In this document: piece by piece, positions 34,111 through 45,556 of the stretch
Layout of the letters: each line of letters starts with the position of its first letter
How positions within the stretch are numbered: position 1 is the stretch's first letter
The notes under the pieces: generated by a model
The model's database searches: none
Told to the model about the DNA's origin: nothing
Seen by the model: the letters and a program-made list of their open reading frames with translations, nothing else
Assembly (NCBI GenBank): GCA_003013855.2
Contig: ML058440.1
Location: forward strand, 744,001 to 808,000
Direction: 5' to 3'
DNA length: 64,000 bases
Source: Liriodendron chinense
Lineage: Eukaryota; Streptophyta; Magnoliopsida; Magnoliales; Magnoliaceae
Made by a program: the position numbers and the translations under genes

Positions 34111-34538
34111 AATTTTGACAAAACCGAAGCCTGTTGGATTACATATTTCATGGTTCTGTTTTCGAGGTGTAATTATGGATTTATTTTCCTCTTAAATAAA
34201 TATCTTTCAAAACTAATTATTAATTATTTAACCCATCTTATACATGTAATTGAAAAATCAAACATTGAGTGTAGAATATCTGAACTGCTGTGTAAGCAAG
34301 CATGATACTCTGCCTAAAGTTTCAGAAAATCCGGTGATTTTAATTTTTATTAAAGACCGAAAGGGAAACTTCCACCGCCCCACGAGCGAACGAAGGGACA
34401 ACCGGCCACGTAGAATATGCTGCCTGCTTCATATGACCTGGAAGTTTCGATCACTCCCCTGTCAACGGTACACGTGGCAGCATTTGCGGTGATCCTACAG
34501 TTGATGCTGGGCCACCGTGTGCATATGCAAAGGCACTC

Positions 34539-35409
34539 GGATTGCATGGTGTAGCACACAGCACCCACGTCTGTATGTGTGCTGCTGTAAAAGCTCTGTG
34601 GGCCCCACCGTGACTTCTGCGTTTTATCCACTCCGTCCATCCAGTTTGCCAGCTCATTTAAAGGCATGAGCCCAAAATAGAAATGCATCCAAAGCTCAAG
34701 TGGACCACACCACAGGAATCAGTGGGAATCAAATGCCTATCGTTGAAAACATCTTGAGGGCTACAGTAGTTTTGTATCAAGCTGATATTTGTGTTTTCCT
34801 TAGTCCATGTATATGTGACCTAATCCACAAGTTGGGTGCCAAGTAAACATGACAATGGGCCCTAGGAAGTTTTTAATGGTGGGAGTTCAATCTCCACTTT
34901 TTCCTTTGATGGGGTACACCTGAGATTTCTTTCTAATTCTTTTCTTATCATGCTCTCAAATGAACTGAAAAAATGAATGGACGGCTTGGCATATACATCA
35001 TGGTGAAGCCATAGAACTTTTCAGCAGCACAATGAAGTCGATTGCATCCTTCCGCTGTATAGACGCTTCGTGTGGAGTGGCCTATTATCTGTTTATGGAT
35101 GTAGTCCATTCCTTTTCTATGATCATTTTAACCCATAAGACCGAAAACAAGGAAGATCCAGGTCCGCACAAATATGAGTCTTGCATTTAATGTAACTCAT
35201 ATTTAATAATATTTAATGCAATGGGTGTGGGAGCGTTGAATCTTCCTCGTTCTTGGTCTCATGGCTTAAAACGATAGTAGAAAAGGATAAACAGCTTGGA
35301 TAAACAGATACATCCCGGTTGGCCCTCCACAGCCATACTGCGGAAGGACGGGATTCGCGTGCGCAGCACACAGTGCCGACTTCTGTACTTGTGCTACACA
35401 ACGCAATTC
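34539..35409. repeat. Family-A foldback element carrying a nested short foldback
   Basis: The left end GGATTGCATGGTGTAGCACA and the right end TGTGCTACACAACGCAATTC are inverted. The main arms (GGGCCCCACCGTGACTTCTG, CCAGCTCATTTAAAGGCATG, then mirrored phrases to 35010) are followed by an inserted short element at 35045-35362 before the right terminus. Confidence 0.7.
35045..35362. repeat. Short family-A foldback, nested
   Basis: GATTGCATCCTTCCGC at the left and GCGGAAGGACGGGATTCG at the right are inverted. The interior with TGCATTTAATGTAACTC and ATATTTAATGCAATGG corresponds to the copy at 28792-29126. Confidence 0.7.
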
Positions 35410-36160
35410 GACTCATAACCAAAATACCAAACCGCAATCAGTTTGGCCCGTGCCAGCAATCAGATGATGAGTGGCAATAAAGTGCAACGTGTAGAAACGG
35501 TCCGCACGCAACCCAAAAATTTCACAATCACTGCTCTGTTTGGCCGACCGTCCACCATTTGTTTTCCCGCCAGATGAACGGGCAAGGACACCACACGTGT
35601 TTCCCAAGTGGGAAAGCGAACACATTCATCTAAAAAGGTCTGACGGTAAAATCCAGGAAAAGCAAACCAAAATCTCAAAAGTAAGCAGCAGTTGGAAAAA
35701 ACCATTCCCACGCAATCAACGACAACCAACCTTCTCTTTAACTAATGGAAGAGAATCGCGCGACTGAGATAGAGGAGGACCCTCTCCTTTTTCATGCCAA
35801 AGTATAAGACTATAGTCAGATCCGTGCTATTCATTCGAAGGGTACTACTGATTCAATTCTGTCGATTAAATCAATAAAGGACCCACCTATCCAGTCCTCC
35901 AAAAACATACATCTAACATGGACCGTCAAACAGTCTGTTGACTCATTAAGTGCATGTCCCACCTGATGAGCAAATCGGCCTCTCTTTTCCGAGGAAATTT
36001 TATTAGTGGGACCCACTGAAACTGGATTATTTTTTATACACGTGTATCAAGTCAGCATGTGTGTAGTAAGCCCCTTCTTTCTATCACACGTGCCCCACTC
36101 TCACCCTCCATCCATCTCGTCCGCACCTCACCTCTCCCTCTACAAGCAATTTCCTCGTCC
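35410..36160. promoter_or_regulatory. Upstream region of the DUF7054-like gene
   Basis: No bounded element is seen. The stretch precedes the CT-rich leader of the gene at 36223. No convincing TATA box could be assigned; AGTATAAGAC at about 35801-35810 is a weak candidate. Confidence 0.3.

Positions 36161-36162
<2 letters not shown>

Positions 36163-36192
<30 letters not shown>
36163..36192 (+). repeat. (CT)n tract in the presumed 5' leader
   Basis: About 15 CT units lie 30 bp upstream of the start codon. Pyrimidine tracts of this kind are common in plant 5' leaders. Confidence 0.9.
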
Positions 36193-36197
<5 letters not shown>

Positions 36198-36222
36198 GTC
36201 GAAAAGCCGACCATCTCTACCC

Positions 36223-39200
36223 ATGTCGGACACACACCTCCGTCGAAGAATTCCGGCCAGCACCCAGAAATCCAGGACCCCCACACCCCGCCCGATCGCC
36301 TCATGGCCGGACTCCTCCGACTCCCCGGCTCTCCAAGCCCCACAAGCCAGTTAAACGTCTCGAACGTTGCTCTTCCGAACCGATCCTTTGGACCGTTGGA
36401 CTCATCGAAGCCGATCAAAACCACCAGCCATCAGCAGCAGCAAGCTCTGCTCTTTCGACCCCAGACATGCACCGACGTGTTTGCGTCGCCGTCGCCGCTT
36501 CGGTCTCCGTCTCCTTCTCCCTACTCATTTCACGTAATTCCGATTTGGGTCTTCTTCTCTTCCTCTAATTACGATTCAGCTTTTCTGTATTTCTCTCATT
36601 TTCCTTTTTTTTTTTTTGAAGTTCTATACGCTGTTTTTCCTTTTCATTGATCCAGACCGTTGATCTGTCGGGCCCCACTTTTCAAGGACCATGTTCTGAT
36701 AATCTGTTGGGCCCCACTTGTTTTTCAGAGGTATAGCGAGGATTCGAAGGTTGTGGTGAACGTGACTGTTGAAGGGAGTCCGGGGCCTGTGAGGACTCTG
36801 GTTAGATTGGGAGCGACGGTCGAAGATACAATCAAGCTCGTCATTAATAGATACAGCGAAGAAGGGCGCAGCCCAAGGCTCGATGTCGATGCTGCGTCGG
36901 AATTCGAATTGCATCACTCATATTTCAGCCTCGAAAGTAAGTTGAATTTTCTTTTTATTTTTTTCTTGTTATTTTTGTTTTGATGTGACAATTTGATTTT
37001 GTTTTCTGATGGGAGGGGTTGATTTTTTGATGAAAATGAACGCCGTGTTTTGAAATTTTGGCTGCGTTTGAATCCACAAATGAGTTGAATTGGGAATACT
37101 CAGCTCAGTGAAGGGAGATGACTCGATTGGAGTGGCGTTTCCTTGTACTAATACTGAGGAAATTAATAGTCTTCAGATTGGAGTTGGGTTCCTTTCAAGT
37201 TCAACTTGAAAGTAATGTAATTGCAATTTGGAGCCTACTTCCTCTTTGTGAACTAACTATTGTGATCCAATTCAATAGTGCATCCAAACGCAGCTTCCGT
37301 GTTTTTTTTTTTAAATATTGGCCGTTTCTGTGAGTTTTATAAGGAGGACTTTGGCTCAAGAGATAGGACTGTTGAGTTCTAGTCTTTTCAAGTTCTGTTT
37401 GAGTGTGTTTGTGTTTATGATGATGCTTTTTTCTCATAAATCCCAATTGGATTTTATTGATCTTGAAAGGAATTGCTGTCAAAATGTGGATTGAGTTGTC
37501 TTCTTTTGAAGTTCTTTATATTTGTATTTATTATAATGGATTTTTTCCATAGAATCCAGTTGGATTTTATTTCACTTGGGAAGGATTGCTGTAAAAGTGT
37601 TGATTTTCACATTGAGTTTTCTTTCTTTTTCTTTTTCTTTTTTTTTCAAGTTCTGTTCGAGTCAGTTTGATGGATTTTTTCATAAAAACCCAATTGAATT
37701 TTACTTTTATAAAGAGAGATGCTGTCAAAATGGCAGAAAAGAACACCCAATTTTTAAATTGATGGTTTGATTTGTTAAAATTGCTCAAATAAAAAATTTA
37801 AAAAAAAAAAAAAAAGGTTTTGCCCATTATTATTGGGTCACACAGCTAATTGGTCGAGTGTGTTCAAACATCAAGAACACCCGATGCAAAAATCAGGCCT
37901 GCCTATGCATCGATAGATGCATTGGAGAAGACAACGGACAACCACCACCAATCTCGTCCAAAGTACACGTGCTTTCCACCTGATTAGTGGACCAGTCTGA
38001 TTTTAGGATCTTTATGATGGGGCCAACCTGTTGGACGGATTGGATTTCGTAAACACGTGACACTTAGGCAATTATGTGTTAGAGCTCTGTGTTAGATCTC
38101 CTATTCTATTTTAGCTGAAGAGATGGGCCCGGATTTTCATTATCCCGTTAAATCTGAACGGCCATTTTTCAATTGGATTGGCTCTTCAGATCTTGGAACA
38201 CTGTCTGTATCAAAAGCAGCTATTGGTGAAATGGAAACGAGTGGAAAATTGGGGAAAAACCATTTTTGTTTTGAAACTCGTTCTTGTATTATTGTATGCT
38301 AGGCATGGCAGCTTGTCCTGATGTTTTCATTTTTAATGGAACACATGGAGAATGGGCATGACTACGGTAGAAGTTTACCAACATTTTTGAAATGGTGGTG
38401 ACTCATATGCTGTAGCCAGGGGATGCATTTATGGCGATCCGAACCCTTCAAATAAGAGGTCTGATTTGATGTAGCTTAACCCACTAATACACCCATCGCC
38501 TGGTAGCTTTCTATGGATTCAGTGGGCAGATGTGGATGGTGGAGATGGGCCTACTCTTTCAATGGTCAGGATTTCTGTATATTTAAGCCGTTCGAAAATG
38601 GTGGTTAACTATCACCATAACATATACTAGTGTCTTTCCCATTCCAGATACAACAGTCTTGGCTATTTTTGTAAAGGACACAGAGACAGTACATTGCCTG
38701 ATCATGACCGTTCACCAAAGAGTCCTGCGGTAGAAAGTCCATACATCAATACCGAATGGCTTGGATGTCATCCATTTGGCCGACATAGCCAAATCGTCAA
38801 GTGTACATGACATCTGAGCCACTGAAAATGTGGGATCCACCTTAAAGACCATTGTGAGAGAAAATCCCAATTAGCTGCACTTCTACATTGAGCATATCCA
38901 TTGGCTTCTATATCCGTTGCTGTCCATTATCTTTTACTATTCAGCTCATCTCACTAGTGGATCAGTCTGATTTTTGGCCCAGCGATCTTTCAGGTGGAGC
39001 CTACCATTTTCAGCGGCTCGGATTTTGTACACACATGATATGTTGGCTATATGCGCTCAATGGATGGCGATGTTACCCTCCACTCTGATGGATGTGAACA
39101 ATCCTCTTAATTTTCTATTATTTATTTAATCAAGGATTATCTAATCAATAAATATAATAAAAAATATACTCATGACGGTGGTCTTCTTACGTTGTGTCGC

Positions 39201-40720
39201 ACGCCCCTTGTTTTTTCTAATCGTCTTCTGAAATTTTAGCAATTTTCTAGCTCATTCTTCCTCTCTTTTATATAGGATCGGGTTAGGTGAGACCCCCGAG
39301 TCACTCAAGACGGTGCGACCAATACAGTGGGGATCACCTTGATGTATGTATTCTGTATCCACACAGTCCAAAAATGAAGCAGATCCAATTATCAGGTGGA
39401 CCATACCATAGGAAACAGTGGAGATTGACCATTAATGAGATACAGAAGTTTTGGATCAAGCTGATATTTGTTTTCTTTTTTTCCTTCATCCAGGCTTATG
39501 TGACCTTATCAACAAATTGGATGGCAAATAAACACTATGAGAAGGTTTTAATGGTAGGGCATTCAGTCACCACTACTGTTTCCTATGATATGGTGCACCT
39601 GGTAATTGGATCTGCTTCATTTTTGTGATAATGCCTTAAAATGATCTGGAAAAACTGATGGACAGCATGGATATAGAATACATACATCAAGGTGGGCCCT
39701 TACGATAAGGGCCGCACTAGTCTTGGTGAGGCCGGGGTCTCACTTAATTCCGCTACCCTTATTGAGCAATTTTTTAACTTTTTTCTACATCTGGGGATGC
39801 TATATAAGAGCAATTGGAATATCGTAGTGTCATTATTCTTTAGTCCAAGTGGCATATTTGTCTTCTAATCACGTCCATTCATTTATTGGGTCCCAGTACG
39901 GACGGCAACGTGTATAAAAGAACTTAACCTATCAGACATTCCACATTCCTATTTATCTGACCAGTAGTTATCACAGCAATGCTGGCAAATGCATATGGTT
40001 AATGATCAGAAAAAAATTGATGGATAGGATTGCCCGATCTACTTCATTTTTTAAACATAAGCTATTTTTATTAGGGCCCAATAGATGAATGGACCTGATT
40101 GATAATTCATCCTGCCATGTTCAGGTTCTAACAACTGCTTAAAGCTCTTCTGATAGGGCTTGCAGGCAATCCTGAATTTGTAGATTCATGTGTCAAATCA
40201 CCACTTTATCTAAAAGCTCTAACAGTTAGAGGATGGGTATCAATGTATGTCAAGGGACTTCAACATCATGTATATAAAATCAGTGAAATATGATCATCAG
40301 GTGGGCCACACATTGAATTCGGTTCCAATTGTGCTTTTGCCTTGTCGGACTAAATTGGAACCGAATTCAATAGTGCATCCAAACGCTCTCCTAAATAAAA
40401 ATGGAAAGAAGTTGTAAGGATATTCTTGGTTGTGATGTGTTTGAACAGGTATGAATAAAAGGGAGAGGATTGGGGAAATGGGGAGCAGGAACTTCTTCCT
40501 CCGGCGGAGCTGCAGTAGCCGCAGCAGCAGCAACTGTGATGATGAAGGTGATGGAAGTAGGAGAGGGACCGACATTGCAGCTTCTTCTTCAAGGGGGGAG
40601 ACTGTAAATACAAACCCACCACCTCAGCTTTTCTTATCTTTCATTGCTCGAAGGATTAGTAAGATTGGACGACGAACTAAGAAAATTTGGAAGATCTTGG
40701 GTTGTATGGCCTGTGGTTAA
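36223..40720 (+). CDS. DUF7054 / At4g22758-like protein gene, three exons, exon 1 frameshifted
   Basis: Exon 1 is 36223-36533 (donor CAC|GTAATT), exon 2 is 36729-36936 (acceptor TTTTTCAG, donor GTAAGTT) and exon 3 is 40449-40720 (acceptor GAACAG, stop TAA). Exons 1/2 join in phase 0 and exons 2/3 split an AGT codon. Exon 2 encodes the conserved core VVVNVTVEGSPGPVR, ELHHSYFSLES, and exon 3 gives GEMGSRNFFLRR and the basic tail RRTKKIWKILGC. In exon 1 family sequence appears in three successive frames: MSDTHLRRR from the ATG, then KRLERCSSEPILWT one frame on, then ALLFRPQTCTDVF another frame on and in phase with exon 2. Exon lengths sum to 791, two more than a multiple of three with 263 codons, so two single-base insertions (biological or sequencing) explain it. 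The family's biochemical role is unknown to me. A 3.5-kb second intron is loaded with repeats. Identification is strong for exons 2-3; whether the gene is functional is open. Confidence 0.8.
37061..37294. repeat. MITE in intron 2 of the DUF7054-like gene
   Basis: Left GCTGCGTTTGAATCCAC and right GTGCATCCAAACGCAGC are inverted termini of a 234-bp AT-rich element. A related right end with AATAGTGCATCCAAACGC occurs at 40366-40388. No target duplication was identified. Confidence 0.7.
37800..39270. other. Intron 2 sequence with family-D phrases
   Basis: TGATTAGTGGACCAGTCTGATTT (about 37982) and CACTAGTGGATCAGTCTGATTT (about 38951) are direct copies of one phrase, each followed by GATCTTTATGATGGGG or similar. 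There is a poly-A run at 37799-37815. No exon or RNA gene seen. Confidence 0.45.
39277..39755. repeat. Family-A foldback element in intron 2
   Basis: Left GGGTTAGGTGAGACCCCC and right GGGGTCTCACTTAATTCC are inverted; CACCTTGATGTATGTATTCTG mirrors GAATACATACATCAAGGTGG. It is the same subfamily as 7167-7690. If transcribed in the pre-mRNA it would form a long hairpin. Confidence 0.8.
40312..40388. repeat. Perfect 19-bp inverted repeat just upstream of exon 3
   Basis: ATTGAATTCGGTTCCAATT (40312-40330) and its exact complement (40353-40371) are separated by 22 bases. AGTGCATCCAAACGC follows, the end of the MITE also present at 37061-37294. It sits 60 bp before the exon 3 acceptor. Confidence 0.8.
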
Positions 40721-40760
40721 CTTTCTCTTTTTCTCAATTTATAAAAGAAATTTATTTTCC

Positions 40761-40784
40761 TCTCTCTCTCTCTCTCTCTCTCTC
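40761..40784 (+). repeat. (CT)n microsatellite downstream of the stop codon
   Basis: About 12 CT units, 40 bp after the TAA; probably in the 3' UTR of the DUF7054-like gene. Confidence 0.85.
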
Positions 40785-40881
40785 ATAAATTACAGATCAC
40801 GATTGGACTGGTTCCATGGGTGCACCATTTAAAGATGGTGAGGGGAATGAATTCCTTAGGTAGAGGCGGGTCATTACCACG

Positions 40882-40995
40882 TATTAATGTAAATAATGTA
40901 AGTGCGAAAACGACATTGGCATTGACTTCAAGAATTAGTATTAATGTAGATAATGTAAATGCGAAAATGAGATTGGCATTGACTTCAACAATTAG
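40882..40995 (+). repeat. Two tandem 57-bp units
   Basis: TATTAATGTAAATAATGTAA starts unit 1 (40882-40938) and TATTAATGTAGATAATGTAA starts unit 2 (40939-40995). Both end GACTTCAA(G/C)(A)ATTAG with only a few differences. Confidence 0.9.
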
Positions 40996-41009
40996 TAGGG
41001 CTTATTGTG

Positions 41010-41014
41010 ATGTT
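41010..41014. repeat. Left 5-bp target-site duplication (ATGTT) of the copia element
   Basis: ATGTT is repeated at 45772-45776 on the far side of the element. Confidence 0.8.
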
Positions 41015-41220
41015 TAAAAGAGTTAGAATATCTTCTTAATCGAATATGGAATGGGTAATGTACATATATATGATTATGTGGGTATTAAAAGGTTTCCAAA
41101 GATGACACTTGTCCATTTCCATGATTCTCTTGATTCGATATTGTATGAGATTGAGCCTTTGAATTGATCAATGAGTTGTCATCCAGTTGTCCATGTGAAG
41201 ATTTACACAGTGTGCTAACA
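41015..41220 (-). repeat. 3' LTR of the copia element (206 bp)
   Basis: On the minus strand it begins TGTTAGCACACTG at 41220 and ends CTCTTTTA at 41015. It lacks a block around ATCCACTGAATGACAG that the other LTR has, and has a unique block GATTCTCTTGATTCGATATT. Confidence 0.85.
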
Positions 41221-41232
41221 TGCCCCCTCAAG
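41221..41232 (-). other. Polypurine tract of the copia element
   Basis: On the minus strand TTGAGGGGGCA abuts the TGTTAG start of the 3' LTR, the position from which plus-strand synthesis is primed. Confidence 0.75.
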
Positions 41233-41239
41233 GTGAACG

Positions 41240-42717
41240 GCACTTCCATGACGTTAAACTTGCTCCTCAGAAGATGAAATCGTGCTATATATGGACAAGC
41301 CCTTTGTGAAGTTATCTGCAACTTGATCAACGATGCTGACAAATCATACATCAAGGTCACCCCACGTTACTTTTTCTCGAATGAAGTGATAATTGACTTC
41401 CACGTGCTTAGTACGAGCATGATACACTGAGTTAGCAGCAAGTGCGATAGCACTAATATTATCACAGTAGATCAATGGTGGTGTGCTGAGATAAAGGCGA
41501 AGACCCTAAAGAACCATCCGTATCCGATAAAGTTCCGTAGCAGTGTGAGTAAGTGACCAATATTCAGATTTAGTGCTCCATCTTGCAACAGTGGGTTGTT
41601 TCTTAGTACTCCACGAGACAACACATGGTCCAAGATATATAGCATATCCGGACGTGGAACGGTGATTATCTTAGTCTCCAGCCCAATTGGCATCCGAAAA
41701 GGCTATGAAGGCGAGACTTCCTTTTTTGAAATAAAGTCCGTGACAGATTGTCCCCTTGAGATATCAAAGAATCCGCTTAACGGTAGTCCAATGACTAGTT
41801 CGTGGGGCATGCATAAATTGACACACCTGATTGACGGCAAAGCAATCTCCGGTCGAGTTAAGGTGACATATTGAAGAGCGCCAACAATTGACCTATATTC
41901 ATGTGGGTCCATTAGAGGATCACCATCAAACTGTGTTAATTTGGATCCAGAAGCAACCGGAGATCGAAGAGGTTTGGCACCATCCATTTTTACTCAATAT
42001 AGAAGATCGGTAATATACTTAGATTGAGTGAGATGTAACATTGAGGCAATGCGATGGGCTTCAATCCCTAGAAAATAGTGTAACAGACCCAGGTCTTTCA
42101 TCGCAAATAGACAACTTAGATCGGCAAGAAGCTGAGAGAGAGCCGAATGAGTATTACTAGTGATGACAATATCATCCTCGTATATCAACAGGAATCAGGA
42201 TGCCGCTATTTTTCAAATGACGAATAAAAAGGAAGGAATCAGCTTATGAGCCTACAAAGCCAAGTCCACATAAGTAGTTGATGAGGCGAGGTACCTATGC
42301 GCTTGGTGCCTGCTTGAGGCCATAGATAGCCTTATGAAGTCGACACACATGGGACAGGCGAGTCGGGTCCACAAAGCCTTGTGGTTGTACCATATAAACC
42401 TCCTCATTGAGTACTTCATGGAGAAAAGCATTATGGACATCTAATTGTCGAATTGGCCACTAAAAATGAGTTGCTAAAGCAAGGACCAGATGGATCATGG
42501 TATGCTTGACAACCGGACTAAAGGTGTCACTATAGTCGATTCCCGGTTGTTGATGAAAGCCTTTAGCTACGACACGTGCTTTGTATCTTTCAACAGAACA
42601 ATCGGCTTTTTGCTTGACTTTGAATATCCATTGACAACCAACAATATTTTGGCCTGACCGAGGAAGTACTAAGGTCCAGGTGGCTTGTTTTTGTAGGGCA
42701 TCATATTTTGTGGCCAT
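41240..42717 (-). pseudogene. Copia reverse transcriptase-RNase H remnant
   Basis: From the right, minus strand: QATWTLVLPRSGQNIVGCQW and KARVVAKGFHQQPGIDYSDT (42717-42460), the AFLHEVLNEEVYM-like region (42440-42370), then LIYEDDIVIT near 42185 where active copia has YVDD. LLHYFLGIE follows near 42085, and PHEYRSIVGALQYVTLTRPEI near 41905. RNase H remnants end with VDQVADNFTKGLSI near 41310. Frames change several times. The Val-to-Glu change beside the catalytic Asp pair and the stops indicate a dead enzyme. Confidence 0.85.
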
Positions 42718-42747
42718 TGCCGCTCGCCACTTGGAGGATTTAGCCGC

Positions 42748-44324
42748 TTAAGTAAAACAGGATAGTGTCAGGGGAGTAGTGGAGGAGACTAGAGCAAGTG
42801 GAAGTGGGTGTTTGGTGGACATGAGGGCTTTTGGTTTAAATATGCCATGCATAGCTCGGGTGGTCATGGAATGAGTGGGAACATTGAGTTTTGAAGATTG
42901 CTTGGTTGATGGAAAAGGTTGGGAATACTCGGGAGAGGCAGGTGGCATAGGGAGGGGGGAATTTGGTATAGACGAGCCCCTAGGCGGGGAGGGAGGTTGA
43001 GGTAATGAGTTCGGTTGTATGGTTGGCATGGCTGGAGGTGTAGGTGGATACTGTTGGGTTATGGTCATGTATGATGAGGTTGTGATAGGTGGGGTGGGAA
43101 CTATGTGAACAGTTGAAGGCAAGTTTATGGTGTGACCCAAAGAAACTGGAGATGAGTGCTCGTCTGAGGCAGGAGGGCTGCTATCCACTTGGGCAAAAGG
43201 ATATTGCGATTCGTCAAAAATGACATGACGAGACATGTATGTTTTTCCAGATTTGAGATCAACGAATTTGTATCCCTTATAATTACAACCATAGCCAAGA
43301 AAGACACATGGAGTGGTGCGGTATGATAATTTTGTATGATTGTATGGTCAAGTGAATGGAAAACACAAACAACCAAAGCTGCGAAGGAGAGTGTAGTCAG
43401 TAGGTTTGTTAAGTAATTTCTCATATATATGGGGAAATGTTCCCAAGGACGCGAGTCGGCAGACGATTTATAAGAAAGACGGCAATTATGAAAGCATCGA
43501 CCCAATATGATTTTGGCATGTGTAAATGAGCCATAAGGGAAAGTCCTGATTCAACAATGTGTCGATGTTTCCTTTCTGCCACACCATTTTGTTCGGGGGT
43601 GTGCAGGCACGAAATGCGATGAGAAATGCCATGTTGACTGAAGAGGTTATGAAAACGGGCATTTTTATATTCACCACCCCCATCACTTTGAATAGATTTA
43701 ATTTTTCAATCAAACGTGGTTTCAACAAGATTTTTTAAAGTGAACAAACACACTAAAAACTTCAGATTTTATAGTGAGAGGAAACAGTCAACAATATCAA
43801 CTGAAATCATCAATAAATGTAACATAAAATTTTGCACCACTTATTGAAGTAGTAAAATTGAGACCCTATACATCTATATGCACTAGTTCAAGAGAAAAAT
43901 TAGATAAAGACTCAGAAGTGCTAAAGGGTAGATGAGAGCTTTTACCCATTTGATAAGAGGAGCAAATGGATGGAAGCTTTGGCGACCTATTGAATAAAAG
44001 AAAAGGGACAAGCTGTCGCATGATTGAGGAGAAAGGATGGCCCAACCGATGGTGCCAAATGGTGCTAGTCACACGGTTGCAAGAGTAGGCAGATGGTGAT
44101 GACTCTAATTGATTCATGTGGTGCCCATGTAGGTGAAGTGGATAAAGACCCTCACTGCTCCATCCTTGGTAGAGGATCTTCCCCGAGTTGTTGTCCTTCA
44201 AAATAAAGCCATAAGCGGTGAATATAAAATGGCAATTATTGTCTTTAGAAAACTGAGAAACTGACAAGAGGTTTTTCGTCATTAAAGGGACGCATAACAT
44301 TTTGGAAAAGAATAGGATTACCAT
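42748..44324 (-). pseudogene. Copia integrase region remnant
   Basis: The pre-integrase zinc region reads IWHHRLGHPFSSIM (near 44070) and CSSYQMGKSSHLPF (near 43940); the second expected Cys of the C-x2-C pair is Tyr. The catalytic-core start ELVHIDV is followed directly by TAG where TGG (Trp) is usual (about 43866). IKSIQSDGGGEYKNARF and HTPEQNGVAERKHRH follow near 43680-43560 in shifted frames. The C-terminal part (43236-42748) is Pro/Ser-rich. Not functional. Confidence 0.85.
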
Positions 44325-44439
44325 TATGGGAGTATGAAGAAGACCGTGATGTGAGAAATAGGTAAGCTATTACCATTACCAGCTTGCAAGGCTATCATTG
44401 CCTACATAGTCCGAGTGTAAGGAAAGATTGCTAAGATTA

Positions 44440-45540
44440 GGTGTTACATGGTTAGATGCTCCGGTGTTGGTGTACCATGTTGATCCTCTTGGTTTTGAAG
44501 CGACCATAGCTTGGAGTTTATGGGATGTTTGTCGCCCCTAATATGATAGATCTAGCCGATGGAAACAATCGAGGGCTGTATGTTCGACGCGGTTGCAATA
44601 TTTGAAAGCTTGGAAATGCATTGTTGATCTTGCTATTATGATTTTTTAGTGTGGATAGGTGTATTGAAGACACCATGGCGTCCACCTTGGCTACGACCTC
44701 TTCCGTGACCACGACTATTATTGTTGAATCTTCCTCACGATCCTCCTCGTTGAGGAGGCTGAAGTGCCCAATTCATGAATAGGGCAGTGGTGGGTGAGTC
44801 GATAGTGAGACCACTATTGTGTGACAATAATCGATGCTCAAACATGAGCAACTGCCCAAACAAATCTTCAAAGGTTATTGGTGTGTCACGATTGGTAACA
44901 GAAGTATGCACTGGATCATATTCAAGGCCCAGCCCATTTAAAATTTGATTGGATAAATCATAGTCAAATACAGGCTGTCCAATGGCTTCTAGAGAGTCAA
45001 CCAAGCCTTTCATTTTCTCGATGTAATATGTGATAGGCAGCTCTCCCTTCTTGAGGGTTTGAAACTCTTGCTTTAATTGCAAAATACGTGAGCGTGACTG
45101 GATTAAATGTAAACATTCGAGACGAGCCCATACCTCCCGAGCGGTTTGAAGACCAACAACGCGTTATAGAATTGGAGGTGTTAACGTGGCATTGATCCAT
45201 AACAAAACTAAAGAGTATTGCTCCATCCAGGCTTGTATGCTGGATTAAGGTTAGTAATGATAACGCCCTTATCATCATGAAGAAATTCTTCAAGTTATGA
45301 ATGAGATCCATCAACGTGTTTGAGAAGTTTGTTGACGCGCAATATGGGAAGGAATTGACTTTTCCACAAGAGATAATTGTCACAATAAAATTTGATTGAG
45401 ACAAAGGGAGGTGATGTTAGGAACTATCATGGAAGTCTGGAAAGAGTTTGATTTCATGGAAGTTTGGGAAGAGTTTGATGAAGCCATGAAATCAAAATTC
45501 TAAAGATGAACAAAGAAAGAGAAAGAGTTTCCCCTATTGA
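44440..45540 (-). pseudogene. Copia gag and protease remnant
   Basis: The gag core TLKKGELPITYYIEKMKGLV (45060-45000), NQILNGLGLEYDPV and ITFEDLFGQLLMFEHRLLSH lies in a 115-codon frame (45082-44735). Upstream gag is broken by stops. The zinc knuckle near 44610 reads FKYCNRVEHTALDC and lacks its first Cys. The protease site near 44490-44470 reads WYTNTGASNH: the catalytic Asp of DTG is Asn (AAC). Confidence 0.85.
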
Positions 45541-45544
45541 GAAG

Positions 45545-45556
45545 GCTCTGATACCA
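45545..45556 (-). other. Primer-binding site of the copia element
   Basis: TGGTATCAGAGC on the minus strand, perfect for initiator tRNA-Met, directly beside the 5' LTR. Confidence 0.9.

Noticed and set aside
36059..36568. A 170-codon frame and a 214-codon frame (36006-36650) read as single proteins
   Set aside because: Both are partly out of the true frame: they contain the CT-repeat leader as Leu/Ser runs and read through the donor at 36534. Only segments of each correspond to the DUF7054-like protein.
42748..43236. A 162-codon Pro-rich frame as an extensin-like gene
   Set aside because: It continues the copia integrase frame (MSRHVIFDESQYPF start) and lies between integrase and reverse transcriptase.
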